From Willaertia magna (taxonomy: Eukaryota; Heterolobosea; Eutetramitea; Acrasida; Naegleriidae), in contig CADWAF010004126.1 of NCBI GenBank assembly GCA_902984215.1, positions 1-27,400 of the forward strand: a stretch of DNA of 27,400 bases, in the 5' to 3' direction. The translations under genes and the position numbers were made by a program. Below the pieces are notes generated by a model. It did not search any database. It saw only the letters and a list, made by a program, of their open reading frames with translations, and was not told where the DNA came from. Each line of letters begins with the position of its first letter. Within the stretch, counting starts at the first letter, position 1. Of this stretch, positions 1 to 8,021 are shown one piece after another.

Positions 1-1376
1 CCAATTTCTAAATCTTCTGGTTTCTTACATCCCTGTAAAACAGTTGCAATAACAAAAGCATCTGGAACTAAACCTAAACCTTCTAACTTCCAAAATGTAT
101 CTAAAGCATTATCCATTTGATTTCCATTGATATATGTTTTTATAAGACATCCATAAGCAACTAAATCTGGTCTATATAATGATTTAAATATTTGTAACAC
201 TTCATCTACTGAACCTCTTTCTGCATAAATGTTAATGATTGTAGTATAAGTTATATAATTTAAATTTAATTTCATTGTTTTCATTTGTTCATAAAAGTCA
301 ATAGCCTTTTGTACATCACCAGCAAAGCCATATGCTGCTAACATTCCATTCCAAATATCTATTTCTTCACCGTTAGCGTTCTTTGAATAAGCCTCAAAGA
401 GAGCTAAGGATTCATCTAAATCTCCTATTTTACCATAAGCTCTTATTAAACTTGAAACCACATACGAATTCATACAATTATCTTTCTTTGCCATTTCATG
501 AATCTTCTTAATATCTTCTTTATATTTAGGATCTCCTAAACCTTTAATTATAGCATTATAAGAATACTGATTATTTTCTAATTTATAATCTTTAATATTA
601 TAAAACATATCAAGAGCAACATCTACCCTATTAGCTCTAACACATAATCTTAATAAATTTGTATATTCAAACATTTTAGGAAACTGTTCAACATTCTTCA
701 TAATCTGAAGTATTTCTAACGCATCATCCAAAAGACTTTCTGTAATTAAATTATCTAATAAAGATCTATAAGCAAACAAACGTAATGTAATATTACTCTC
801 TTTAGTTTCATGGAATAATTTTAAAGCATCTCTAACAGGTAAACAAACTATAAGATTAGAATATGCAGTTGAATCCAACCTTACTCTTAAATCATCTTTA
901 GGAACTTCTGTTATTAGTCTAGATATCTCTTGTAAGAAAAAATTTAATTTCTCTTTTGCTTTTTGGTTTTTAGATCCTTGAGTTTTACATATATGAGCCA
1001 TTTGCGATAAGAATTTAACGGAAATAAGAGATGAATTTGTAGTTTTTACTCTTTCATAAACATTCATTGCTTCATCAAAAGTGATTCCGAAAAAAGAAAT
1101 TAGATTAAAAGCTTGTCCTCCAGTAAATTCTTTAGTATTAAAAAAATTAATTAAAGCTTCTTGTAATGTTAGTTTATTATCCGTTTTCTTTTCATTATTT
1201 AATTCACTTGTTGTTAAATTAATTTTTTTATTATTTTGATTAGTAACCATACTATAAAATAAAGAACTATTAAAAAATCTTTTACTATTCGCATTTGCTG
1301 CAAAAAATAAATTTCTAGTAATTGCTGTTGTTGTTTTTGAACTGCTGACAAGCGCTAAGCGAGAGAAAGACTTCAT
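1..1376 (-). CDS. PLS-type pentatricopeptide repeat protein, mitochondrial, C-terminus outside window
   Basis: The frame stays open from an ATG at 1376 to the left edge, giving 458 visible codons and no stop. The first ~40 residues are rich in Ser, Arg and Phe with no acidic residue (MKSFSRLALVSSSKTTT...), as in a mitochondrial presequence. From about residue 232 come successive ~31-36 residue helical hairpins of PPR type, with landmarks FEYTNLLRLC, YSYNAIIKGL, YVVSSLIRAYGKIGDLDES, DIWNGMLAAYG, ITYTTIINIYAERGSVDE, LVAYGCLIKTYINGNQMDNA and PDAFVIATVLQGCKK. The mix of repeat lengths and the PDAFVIATVLQGC signature resemble the P, L and S motifs of plant organellar RNA-editing factors rather than plain P-type PPRs. 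PPR proteins bind organellar RNA one base per repeat. Any E or DYW deaminase domain would lie beyond the left edge. No intron is needed. The gene is divergent from the amidase gene at 1440. Confidence 0.88.
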   Translation of the reverse strand, partial: MKSFSRLALVSSSKTTTAITRNLFFAANANSKRFFNSSLFYSMVTNQNNKKINLTTSELNNEKKTDNKLTLQEALINFFNTKEFTGGQAFNLISFFGITFDEAMNVYERVKTTNSSLISVKFLSQMAHICKTQGSKNQKAKEKLNFFLQEISRLITEVPKDDLRVRLDSTAYSNLIVCLPVRDALKLFHETKESNITLRLFAYRSLLDNLITESLLDDALEILQIMKNVEQFPKMFEYTNLLRLCVRANRVDVALDMFYNIKDYKLENNQYSYNAIIKGLGDPKYKEDIKKIHEMAKKDNCMNSYVVSSLIRAYGKIGDLDESLALFEAYSKNANGEEIDIWNGMLAAYGFAGDVQKAIDFYEQMKTMKLNLNYITYTTIINIYAERGSVDEVLQIFKSLYRPDLVAYGCLIKTYINGNQMDNALDTFWKLEGLGLVPDAFVIATVLQGCKKPEDLEI

Positions 1377-1439
1377 TTTTTTAAACTTTTTTAATCTCAA
1401 CTTCCGATAGAAATGCTAGCCTTAACATAACCCCAAAAA

Positions 1440-3176
1440 ATGCAGGAACGATGCGTGGTCAAGGATTTCATTCCGATGAATTTGAACAAAGCAAATAATT
1501 CAATCAAATTGAACAAAAAGATGACAAAGAATGGTAGAATTCAAATAATATTGATTTTTATCGTATTGTTGTGCTTTGAATGTTTCTTTAATAATTACTA
1601 TAATATTATTATACAAGCTCAACCATTAACATTTACTTCTTCCCTCCAAACAAAACAACATTCTATTCATCACATTTCATCCAAAAACAATAATAAATCT
1701 CTCAATGTAACAGTCGTAGATTACTCACCAATTGATATGCATATATTTCATCAAAAAATTGATAGAAACGTTGCATTATCTGTAATTTTTAATAATTTAA
1801 ATGAATATGAAAAAATTGTAAAGAATGTTTCAAATCAAAGTGAATTAATTGTCTTTCCAGAATATACGCTTTATGGGCCCGGTTTTAACGATAGAGATAG
1901 GTTAAGTTTTTTTATGGAAGAAATACCAAATACCTTTCCCGTGTTAAATCTGTGTGAAAAACAACAACAATCAACAAATAATAATTCTTTACCAATTTTA
2001 CAACGATTAAGTTGTATCGCTCAAAAATATCAAATGTATTTAATTGTAAATATGGGTGACATACAATATTGTAAAAATAATGATAGTTGTCCAACTGATA
2101 ATCGATTAATGTATAATACAAACGTAATTTTTGATAAAAAAGGAAATTTATTAAACAAATATCATAAAACACATTTATATTTTGAAGATTCTTTTAATAA
2201 TGGAAATGGTGAACCAATAATTTTTAAAATGGAAAATGGATTAAAAATTGGAACCATAATTTGTTTTGATATTATCTTTAAAGATCCATTAGAAAGATTA
2301 ATGAAAGAAAAGATTGATATTTTAACTTATTCTAGTTGGTGGGTTAATTTCCCTTCTTATTGGAATGGTTTAGGATTTCAACAAGGATTTTCTAAAAGTT
2401 TTAATACGATACTGTTAGGGGCTTCAAGTGGACAATCATTGTTATCTTCTGGTAGTGGTGTTCATATTTATGGTAATTCTTTAGTGCAATTATATAATCC
2501 AAGTATTAAGGGGAAAAGTAGTTATGGAAGTGTTGGTGTTGAGGCTATAGAGAAGAAACAATATAAACAACAAGGAAAGAAGAAGACGGATATTATTTTA
2601 AATAATTTTAATAATAATGGATTTAATGATTTTAATGAAACGAGGATTATTCCATTTGTTCCAGTGAAAGGGAAATATTATGAACTTATGGATATTAAAG
2701 TTGGAAATGTAGTTTGTGACTTTAAATTTCAAATTTCTAAAAGATATGAACCAAATGAAGAAGTAGTATATATTTTATTTATTCAAGATGGACATTTATT
2801 TAAACCAAACTTTACACAAAGTAGTTGTTCCATTATGAAATGTGGCAAAAATTCTTTGACATGTAGTCAATTTATTGAGAGAGGATTAAGGGATGTAAAC
2901 ACTAATGTAATTTTTGATTATTTTGAAATTAGTTTACATCATCTCTCTTCTTACAGTAATGACATTAAATATTTTGATTCTTTCCCAATGATGTTAACTG
3001 ATGGTGGCATGTTGTATGTTGAAGATTTGATGGGAGATAAAACATTTGATACTAATACAAGAACGGGAATGAAAATTGGAGAAAAAGTTTATTTGAAATC
3101 AAACAATAATTCAAAGCCACTTCTAGGAGCTACACTTCTTGCTCTTTACAGAGATGCAGTCATTAAAGTAAACTAA
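1440..3176 (+). CDS. Secreted vanin/biotinidase-type amidohydrolase (nitrilase superfamily)
   Basis: The 578-residue protein carries the Glu-Lys-Cys triad of the nitrilase superfamily: E141 in PEYTLYG, K243 in YHKTHLY and C275 in GTIICFD. The following segment (WWVNFPSYWNGLGFQQGFSK, then SGSGVHIYG) and the Cys-containing C-terminal region (CSIMKCG...) match the pantetheinase/biotinidase branch, whose members release pantothenate from pantetheine or biotin from biocytin; substrate cannot be chosen here. A hydrophobic segment at about residues 34-45 acts as signal peptide or anchor. Three Mets are possible: M1, M13 and M28. Starting at M28 (base 1521, context AAAAAGATG) gives a textbook signal peptide (MTKNGR then IQIILIFIVLL), so the true start may be there. 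There is no C-terminal hydrophobic tail for a GPI anchor, and several NxS/T sites suit a secreted glycoprotein. Confidence 0.86.
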   Translation: MQERCVVKDFIPMNLNKANNSIKLNKKMTKNGRIQIILIFIVLLCFECFFNNYYNIIIQAQPLTFTSSLQTKQHSIHHISSKNNNKSLNVTVVDYSPIDMHIFHQKIDRNVALSVIFNNLNEYEKIVKNVSNQSELIVFPEYTLYGPGFNDRDRLSFFMEEIPNTFPVLNLCEKQQQSTNNNSLPILQRLSCIAQKYQMYLIVNMGDIQYCKNNDSCPTDNRLMYNTNVIFDKKGNLLNKYHKTHLYFEDSFNNGNGEPIIFKMENGLKIGTIICFDIIFKDPLERLMKEKIDILTYSSWWVNFPSYWNGLGFQQGFSKSFNTILLGASSGQSLLSSGSGVHIYGNSLVQLYNPSIKGKSSYGSVGVEAIEKKQYKQQGKKKTDIILNNFNNNGFNDFNETRIIPFVPVKGKYYELMDIKVGNVVCDFKFQISKRYEPNEEVVYILFIQDGHLFKPNFTQSSCSIMKCGKNSLTCSQFIERGLRDVNTNVIFDYFEISLHHLSSYSNDIKYFDSFPMMLTDGGMLYVEDLMGDKTFDTNTRTGMKIGEKVYLKSNNNSKPLLGATLLALYRDAVIKVN

Positions 3177-3223
3177 GACAGCAATAATTGTAAACCCAAA
3201 AAATCATAAAATATTTTTCTAAT

Positions 3224-3238
3224 AATAAATTATTTATT
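3224..3238. promoter_or_regulatory. Palindromic, possibly bidirectional poly(A) signal
   Basis: This 15-bp perfect inverted repeat (AATAAAT, a central T, ATTTATT) reads AATAAA on both strands. It sits 48 nt past the stop of the amidase gene (plus) and 11 nt past the stop of the uridine-kinase-like gene (minus), in the 72-bp gap between these convergent genes. One element could serve both 3' ends. In such AT-rich DNA chance is possible. Confidence 0.4.
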
Positions 3239-3248
3239 GAAACAAAAA

Positions 3249-5095
3249 TTAATCGTAATCAAAGAATGAACCACCAATGAATTCTCTGATTAAGGAATCA
3301 CTAGGAATAGATTGAGCTGGAATTGCATGGAAATATCTTAAGAAAGCTAATAATTCTCTTGCAGCATTATAATACTCAGAAGATGGAGGAACAGCTGACA
3401 ATAAAGGTTTTGCATAAACCTTTAAAACTGAATATTCATAATCCAATGAACTGTTGAAAATCACATCTGCATTCTTCATGAATGGGAAAATATATTTATG
3501 TTCTGCTTTCATGACTCCAGGCCACATCTTTAAAGTACTAGTCACAGAATGTCCTCTATAATTATAATCTCTAACCATTCTTCTTAATAATCTAGTTGTA
3601 TTATTACTAATAAAATTCATTTCATCAAAATTAAGTTGAGTTAAAGGAGCTAAGAAAATCTTAAACTTATTTTCATTTGGAATCTTATTGGTAAGAGTGT
3701 CATTTAAACAGTGAATACCTTCCATCACAAGTACTTGATTAGCTTCACATTTAATTTTACGTCCAACCGTTCTAGGTTCACCCTTTTGGAAATCAAAAAT
3801 AGGCGTCATCACCTCTTCACCTCTTATCAAAGCTTCCAAATGGTCATTCAATAAATCTACCCTTAAAGCTTCAATACATTCAAAATCATAATTTCCAGTT
3901 TCTGGGTCAATTGGACAATCCTTATTTGCTTTATAATAATTATCTACAGAAATCGTAACAGGCTTAATACCTAAAATCTCTAACTGAATAGATAACTTTT
4001 TAGCAAATGTTGTTTTTCCACTTGAACTAGGTCCAGCAGCTAAAATTAATTTCACTTTATCTTTTCTAGAATAAATATCTAAAGCAATCTTAACAATCTT
4101 TTGGTCATGTAATGCATGATTCAAAGCCATAAAGTATTTAATTGTATTTTCATTAACATGTCTATTTAAATCACCTACACATCTAGTATTAGTAATTCTA
4201 CCCCAATTATTGTATTCTTGGTATAATGCAGATAATGTTTCATCATTAAATTCTAAACCAATATCATAAGGTTCTGGTGGATATAATAGTTTTATTCCTT
4301 GTTTAAAACATTCTAATTTAAATAAGCCTTTTAATGCATTCGTTCTAGAAACTAATGTACGATGATGTAAATCAAAGTACTTATCACCAATACCATCGCA
4401 ATAATCTACAGGAACTGCAGGATCATTATTTGCTGTTATTAAAGAGACTGTATAAGGTCTTTTAACAACATTTTCAAAGAAATCAATGGCTGTTTCATAT
4501 GGAACATATCTTGTCAAGATTGGTAAATCTTCTAGAACTAATGTTTGCATACGATGTTGAATCTTTTTAACCATTGTTTCATCTACATTTTCTACTCCTT
4601 GCATCTCACTTATTCATTGTTAATATTTATAATTCATGTTAATAATAATTAATGGAATTTAATAATTACTTACCACATGTAACCACTTCTTAAAGAATGT
4701 TCAACTGTCATGGTTGCTTCTGGATATTCTAAATGGACAGCCATTCCCATTAAGAAAACTAAACTTCTTCTCATAATAGCATGTCCTTCAACACTTTCTT
4801 TAAGTATAGGTTTAACCTTAACAGAAGGAAAAGAAATAAATTCAGAAAGTGAAGTAATTAAATTATTTACAAGTAATGCATAAATTTCAGTTTTAATATT
4901 TAAATGTTTCTTTAAAGCTAATGCAATATCGTTACATTTTAATGGACATGGAAAGATATGTTGAGATTGATCTGGAAATTCAACTGTAATTGTAGATGTT
5001 AAAAAGTGAACGGAAGGTCTTCTTAATTCATCTTCTCCTTGAACGGAAAGTGCTGAAAAGGCTGATTCACCACAAATATTTTGGTCTTCTTCCAT
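3249..5095 (-). CDS. Uridine kinase-family nucleoside kinase with N-terminal TGS and ThrRS-like (SAD) domains, two exons
   Basis: Exon 1 is 4674-5095 and exon 2 is 3249-4608; removing the 65-nt intron gives 593 residues. The joint reads GYM-C-EMQGVENV, which restores the second-additional-domain sequence of threonyl-tRNA synthetases (the HSLRSGY motif continuing into CEM). Order: TGS-like domain at about 34-95 (VEFPDQSQHIFPCP), SAD domain at about 100-165, then a P-loop kinase of the phosphoribulokinase/uridine kinase family from about 320 to the end, with Walker A GPSSSGKTT at about 333-341, a VDNYY motif and an RLLRRMVRDYNYRG lid region. This architecture is known as a bacterial and plant/protist nucleoside kinase. 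It should phosphorylate a nucleoside using a nucleoside triphosphate; uridine is the family default. No synthetase catalytic core is present. Convergent with the upstream amidase gene. Confidence 0.92.
4609..4673 (-). other. Spliceosomal intron (65 nt) in the nucleoside kinase gene
   Basis: On the minus strand the intron starts GTAAGTAATT and ends AATAAG. It interrupts a Cys codon after its second base (phase 2). Using the next AG, four bases later, would create a TGA stop at the joint, so this acceptor is preferred. There is no strong pyrimidine tract. Confidence 0.85.
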
Positions 5096-5581
5096 TTTGT
5101 TTATTGTTATTAGTTGTTTATTGTTTGTTAATGAAGGCTTGATGATAATGAAAATTAAAATTTAAACCTAGAGAATAAATAATTAATTGTTAAATATTTT
5201 TTTAGTTTGTTGTTATTTTAAAAATTCAAAAGGTTTTAATTTTGGTGTTGTGCATGCTGTCTACTTGCTAATTGGGTCATGTGAATGTTATAAAAATCGA
5301 TTTATCAGTAGCTAAACACCATTTGTGAAGTTGATGAGATTCCTATTTGGCATTTGGTTCCACTAAAGTAAATTTTTAAACTGAAAGAAAACTACACATC
5401 AGTAAACAACAAACAATTCAAAACAGTTTGGGATGCTATTTGAATGAGTTTAGTTTTAATTAAGTATACATAAAGTTATTGTGAAAATGTGTATCCCTCT
5501 CAATGCTAAGTCCCTTAATAAACAAACTGAAGATGTCTGACTGAAGAAAAAATAAACAAATTAAAAAAATTATTAAAAAAA
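5096..5581. other. Intergenic, divergent promoters of kinase and NPRL2 genes
   Basis: This 486-bp gap lies between two divergent starts and must hold both promoters. It is AT-rich with a slightly less AT-rich middle (about 5240-5370). No gene-sized frame, tRNA or clear TATA element at a useful distance was seen. Confidence 0.5.
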
Positions 5582-7102
5582 ATGTTCGAAGCAATTCTTT
5601 ATTGCGAATTTGATAATGAGAAAGGAAGTATGATTTTATATCAATATCCGAAAAATAAAATAACAAATGAATTATTTGATACCTATGCCGAATTCGTAAT
5701 AACAAAAACAAAACTATGTAATAAATGCGTTTCATTTAAACATGAAAATTTACTTTTCATAGGAGTTCCACAATGTATAGAAGGAGCAAAATATGAAAGA
5801 AATGCTCTTTTATTTAATTTAGTTTTAGTTATAGATACATCTAAATTAAAATCCGATTATTCCATTCAATCTTTTAAGCCTTTGGCAGCAAAATTAGCTT
5901 ATTATTTACGTAATTTAGAATTAGAAAGTCAATTCCTTTATAATCAACAGACCAAATCTAATTTAGAAGGTATCCTAGAAAATATCTTTTTAGATTTATC
6001 TTCCCATCAAGAGACCAGTATCCTTATTGATACGGCTCACTCTATCCATTTAAAATTAATCCCCCATTTTGAAGAACCGCCAAAAGTTAAAATCTTTGAA
6101 GTACCTATCCCAATAAGAAATTTAAAAGCCTTACTTCATCAACAACGAAATAATTGGGATATCATCTTTTCAAGAATTATTCCATTTATTGATGGAATTT
6201 CATTTGTCAAACAAATCGCTATACAAAGTAATGTTCATATTGAAATTGTTAAAAAATCTTTACAACATTTATTGTATTTTCAATGTATTAAAATGATTGA
6301 TATTTTTCAGTTTAATAATATGTACACTATAAATAATAAAAATATAATGATTAATTTATTTACAAATCAAGAATTACAAAATGAATGTATAAATTATTGT
6401 TATTGTAATACAAATAATTTAATGTTAGAAAATAATCAAATGATTACAAATATTTTACAAATTTACAGTAAATTAAAACCTGGAATAAAATTGGCGGAGA
6501 TTTGGGAAAAAAATTATACAATTTGTCAATATATTAATCCAAAATGTTTTATTACATTTGGTTTATTAAAAGGCTTTATAAGAAGGGTATATGAATACCC
6601 AATTTTATTACATTCCCCTATGAATGATGGTAATAATAGTGTTAATAGTCTTAATAATAGTGGTGTAAATATTATTAATAATAATAACAATGGTAGCAGT
6701 GGTAGTGGCATTCATAATAGTTTTGAAAATAATAGTGTGGGTAGTAATGGTTTAATGAAAAGTAGTGATAGTGGTGATTTAGTGACAAGTAATAATAATA
6801 ATAATTCATCTACTTCTTCTTTAAATGAAAACAATCAAATGCCAAATGTAACGATAACGAATAATATTAATAACAACAGTGGCGTGCAATCCAATAATAA
6901 TAACAGTAGTAATAATAACAATACAAGTGGATTAAATACAAGAGTAAAGTTAAATACACCAATCATTCAAAAATTAAAGAAAAACTATTTATTTGGAAAA
7001 CATTGTTTAGATGAAATTTGTTGTGAATTAGAAATTAGTAAAAGTGAATTATTAAAAATTTTAGATACTTTTGGAAATAATATTCATGTATTTTATAGGT
7101 AG
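5582..7102 (+). CDS. NPRL2: NPRL2, GATOR1 complex subunit
   Basis: The protein (506 residues) follows human NPRL2 closely from end to end: LFDTYAEFVITK, CIEGAKYERNALLFNLVLVID, PLAAKLAYYLRNLELES, IIPFIDGISFVKQIA, FGLLKGFIRRV and the last segment LDEICCELEISKSEL. GATOR1 (DEPDC5-NPRL2-NPRL3) is the GTPase-activating complex that turns off Rag GTPases, and so TORC1, on the lysosome when amino acids are scarce. R73, in YERNALLF, aligns with human Arg78, the reported catalytic arginine finger, so GAP activity is probably kept. Compared with the human protein (380 residues) the extra length is mostly an Asn/Ser/Gly-rich insertion at about 345-455, just before the last C-terminal helical segment. The start has the context AAAAAAAATG and no intron is needed. 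Confidence 0.95.
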   Translation: MFEAILYCEFDNEKGSMILYQYPKNKITNELFDTYAEFVITKTKLCNKCVSFKHENLLFIGVPQCIEGAKYERNALLFNLVLVIDTSKLKSDYSIQSFKPLAAKLAYYLRNLELESQFLYNQQTKSNLEGILENIFLDLSSHQETSILIDTAHSIHLKLIPHFEEPPKVKIFEVPIPIRNLKALLHQQRNNWDIIFSRIIPFIDGISFVKQIAIQSNVHIEIVKKSLQHLLYFQCIKMIDIFQFNNMYTINNKNIMINLFTNQELQNECINYCYCNTNNLMLENNQMITNILQIYSKLKPGIKLAEIWEKNYTICQYINPKCFITFGLLKGFIRRVYEYPILLHSPMNDGNNSVNSLNNSGVNIINNNNNGSSGSGIHNSFENNSVGSNGLMKSSDSGDLVTSNNNNNSSTSSLNENNQMPNVTITNNINNNSGVQSNNNNSSNNNNTSGLNTRVKLNTPIIQKLKKNYLFGKHCLDEICCELEISKSELLKILDTFGNNIHVFYR

Positions 7103-7473
7103 TTTATTTAAATTTACAACAATAAGTGTATTCTTTAAATTACAACATAAGTGTTATTTAAATTGTAACAATAACTTTATAGTGATTGTATACAAATAAA
7201 AAAGAATAAAATACATAAATATACAATAATCACTTTAAGAAAATATTAAAAACTGAGAATTTTTGAAATTTAACAAGTTCAATTAAACCGCCTCATTATT
7301 CATTAAGTAAATTAAGCACAAATTGTAATCCATTGTAAAAGAATAAACAAACAACAACCCATCATCCACTTGCTTAATACTTTCTATTTAAACAAATAAC
7401 TGGCAAATCCTTAAACCACAACAATATCAAATAAAACAAAACAAACAAAGACAAACAATAGCAACAAACAGAA
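7103..7473. other. Intergenic: NPRL2 3' region with an imperfect triplicate repeat, then a CAA-rich leader
   Basis: The first part (about 7106-7176) has three diverged copies of a ~22-bp unit (TTTAAAT, ACAACA, TAAGTG) next to the NPRL2 stop. The last ~75 bases before the next ATG are almost pure A and C (AACAAAC-type), typical of an unstructured 5' leader. No other gene is visible. Confidence 0.45.
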
Positions 7474-7722
7474 ATGAACGACGATATTCTATTTCAATTA
7501 CCAAAATATGAAAACAATAATCAAAACTTTGAGGATTTAGCAATTTTTGAATGGGCCCCTTCAGAAGTACCAATTTTTAATAGTGAAAATATAGAAAGTG
7601 ATACTCTGGTTGGACAACAAGAACAAAAATCTTTGGCTAGTGATAATAATAATAATAATAATGGCTGGTTTAAGAATTTGCTACTTTCCTTAAATATTTT
7701 TAACAACCAACAAATAATATAA
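7474..7722 (+). CDS. Small acidic protein of unknown function (82 aa)
   Basis: I do not recognise this protein. It starts at an ATG preceded by a long A/C-rich leader. It is acidic in its first 55 residues (MNDDILFQLPKYENNN, then DLAIFEWAPSEVP), has a run of six Asn at about 68-73, and ends with a short hydrophobic, possibly amphipathic segment (GWFKNLLLSLNIF). No signal peptide or catalytic motif is visible. Support for a real gene is the leader, the start context and non-random composition before the Asn run; its small size is the main doubt. It lies in tandem with the gene at 8022, 299 bp downstream, and could in principle be expressed together with it, though no shared sequence was seen. 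Confidence 0.5.
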   Translation: MNDDILFQLPKYENNNQNFEDLAIFEWAPSEVPIFNSENIESDTLVGQQEQKSLASDNNNNNNGWFKNLLLSLNIFNNQQII

Positions 7723-7729
7723 TGATTGC

Positions 7730-7770
7730 TGTAGTGTGAACTGTATTGTGAATATTATGTAGTGTGAACT
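7730..7770 (+). repeat. Pair of 13-bp direct repeats
   Basis: TGTAGTGTGAACT occurs at 7730-7742 and again at 7758-7770, a 28-bp spacing, just downstream of the 82-residue gene and 250-290 bp upstream of the next start. It could be a duplicated 3' UTR or a paired binding site; nothing decides. Confidence 0.5.
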
Positions 7771-7962
7771 TCTAACATGTTATGATTCTTTAACAATGCT
7801 TTTGTTATAAAAAACTCCCTTTTGTTGATTTTGAGCAGTCGACCATTTTTGTACAAATCAATTGCTGATTGCAGATATTTTCTTATGCGAACTGTTATAA
7901 ATTTGGTCCACACTCTCAACAAAAGCGACCAACACATCAAATGTCATTAATAACCTCACAAA

Positions 7963-7970
7963 TATAAAAT
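7963..7970 (+). promoter_or_regulatory. Candidate TATA box for the gene at 8022
   Basis: TATAAAAT lies 52-59 nt before the ATG, within an A/C-rich leader. A similar element at similar distance precedes the Lys-rich secreted protein gene. Random occurrence is not excluded in AT-rich DNA. Confidence 0.4.
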
Positions 7971-7992
7971 ACCCACAAAACAAACAAAAAAT

Positions 7993-8000
7993 CCGCCAAA
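7993..8000 (-). promoter_or_regulatory. E2F-like site upstream of the gene at 8022
   Basis: On the minus strand this reads TTTGGCGG, close to the E2F/DP consensus TTTSSCGC/G, and lies 22 nt before the ATG. It is the only GC cluster in the leader. An E2F factor in this organism is assumed, not seen. Confidence 0.3.
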
Positions 8001-8021
8001 AAAAAATCAAAATTATAAAAG

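Noticed and set aside
4670..5095. A separate 141-residue protein upstream of the kinase
   Set aside because: Its apparent stop lies at a GTAAGT donor. Splicing to 4608 restores a continuous SAD domain and kinase, so it is exon 1.
5332..5384. Possible C/D box snoRNA (TGATGA at 5332, CTGA at 5381)
   Set aside because: The C box lacks the leading purine, there is no terminal stem, and no D'/guide layout could be recognised.
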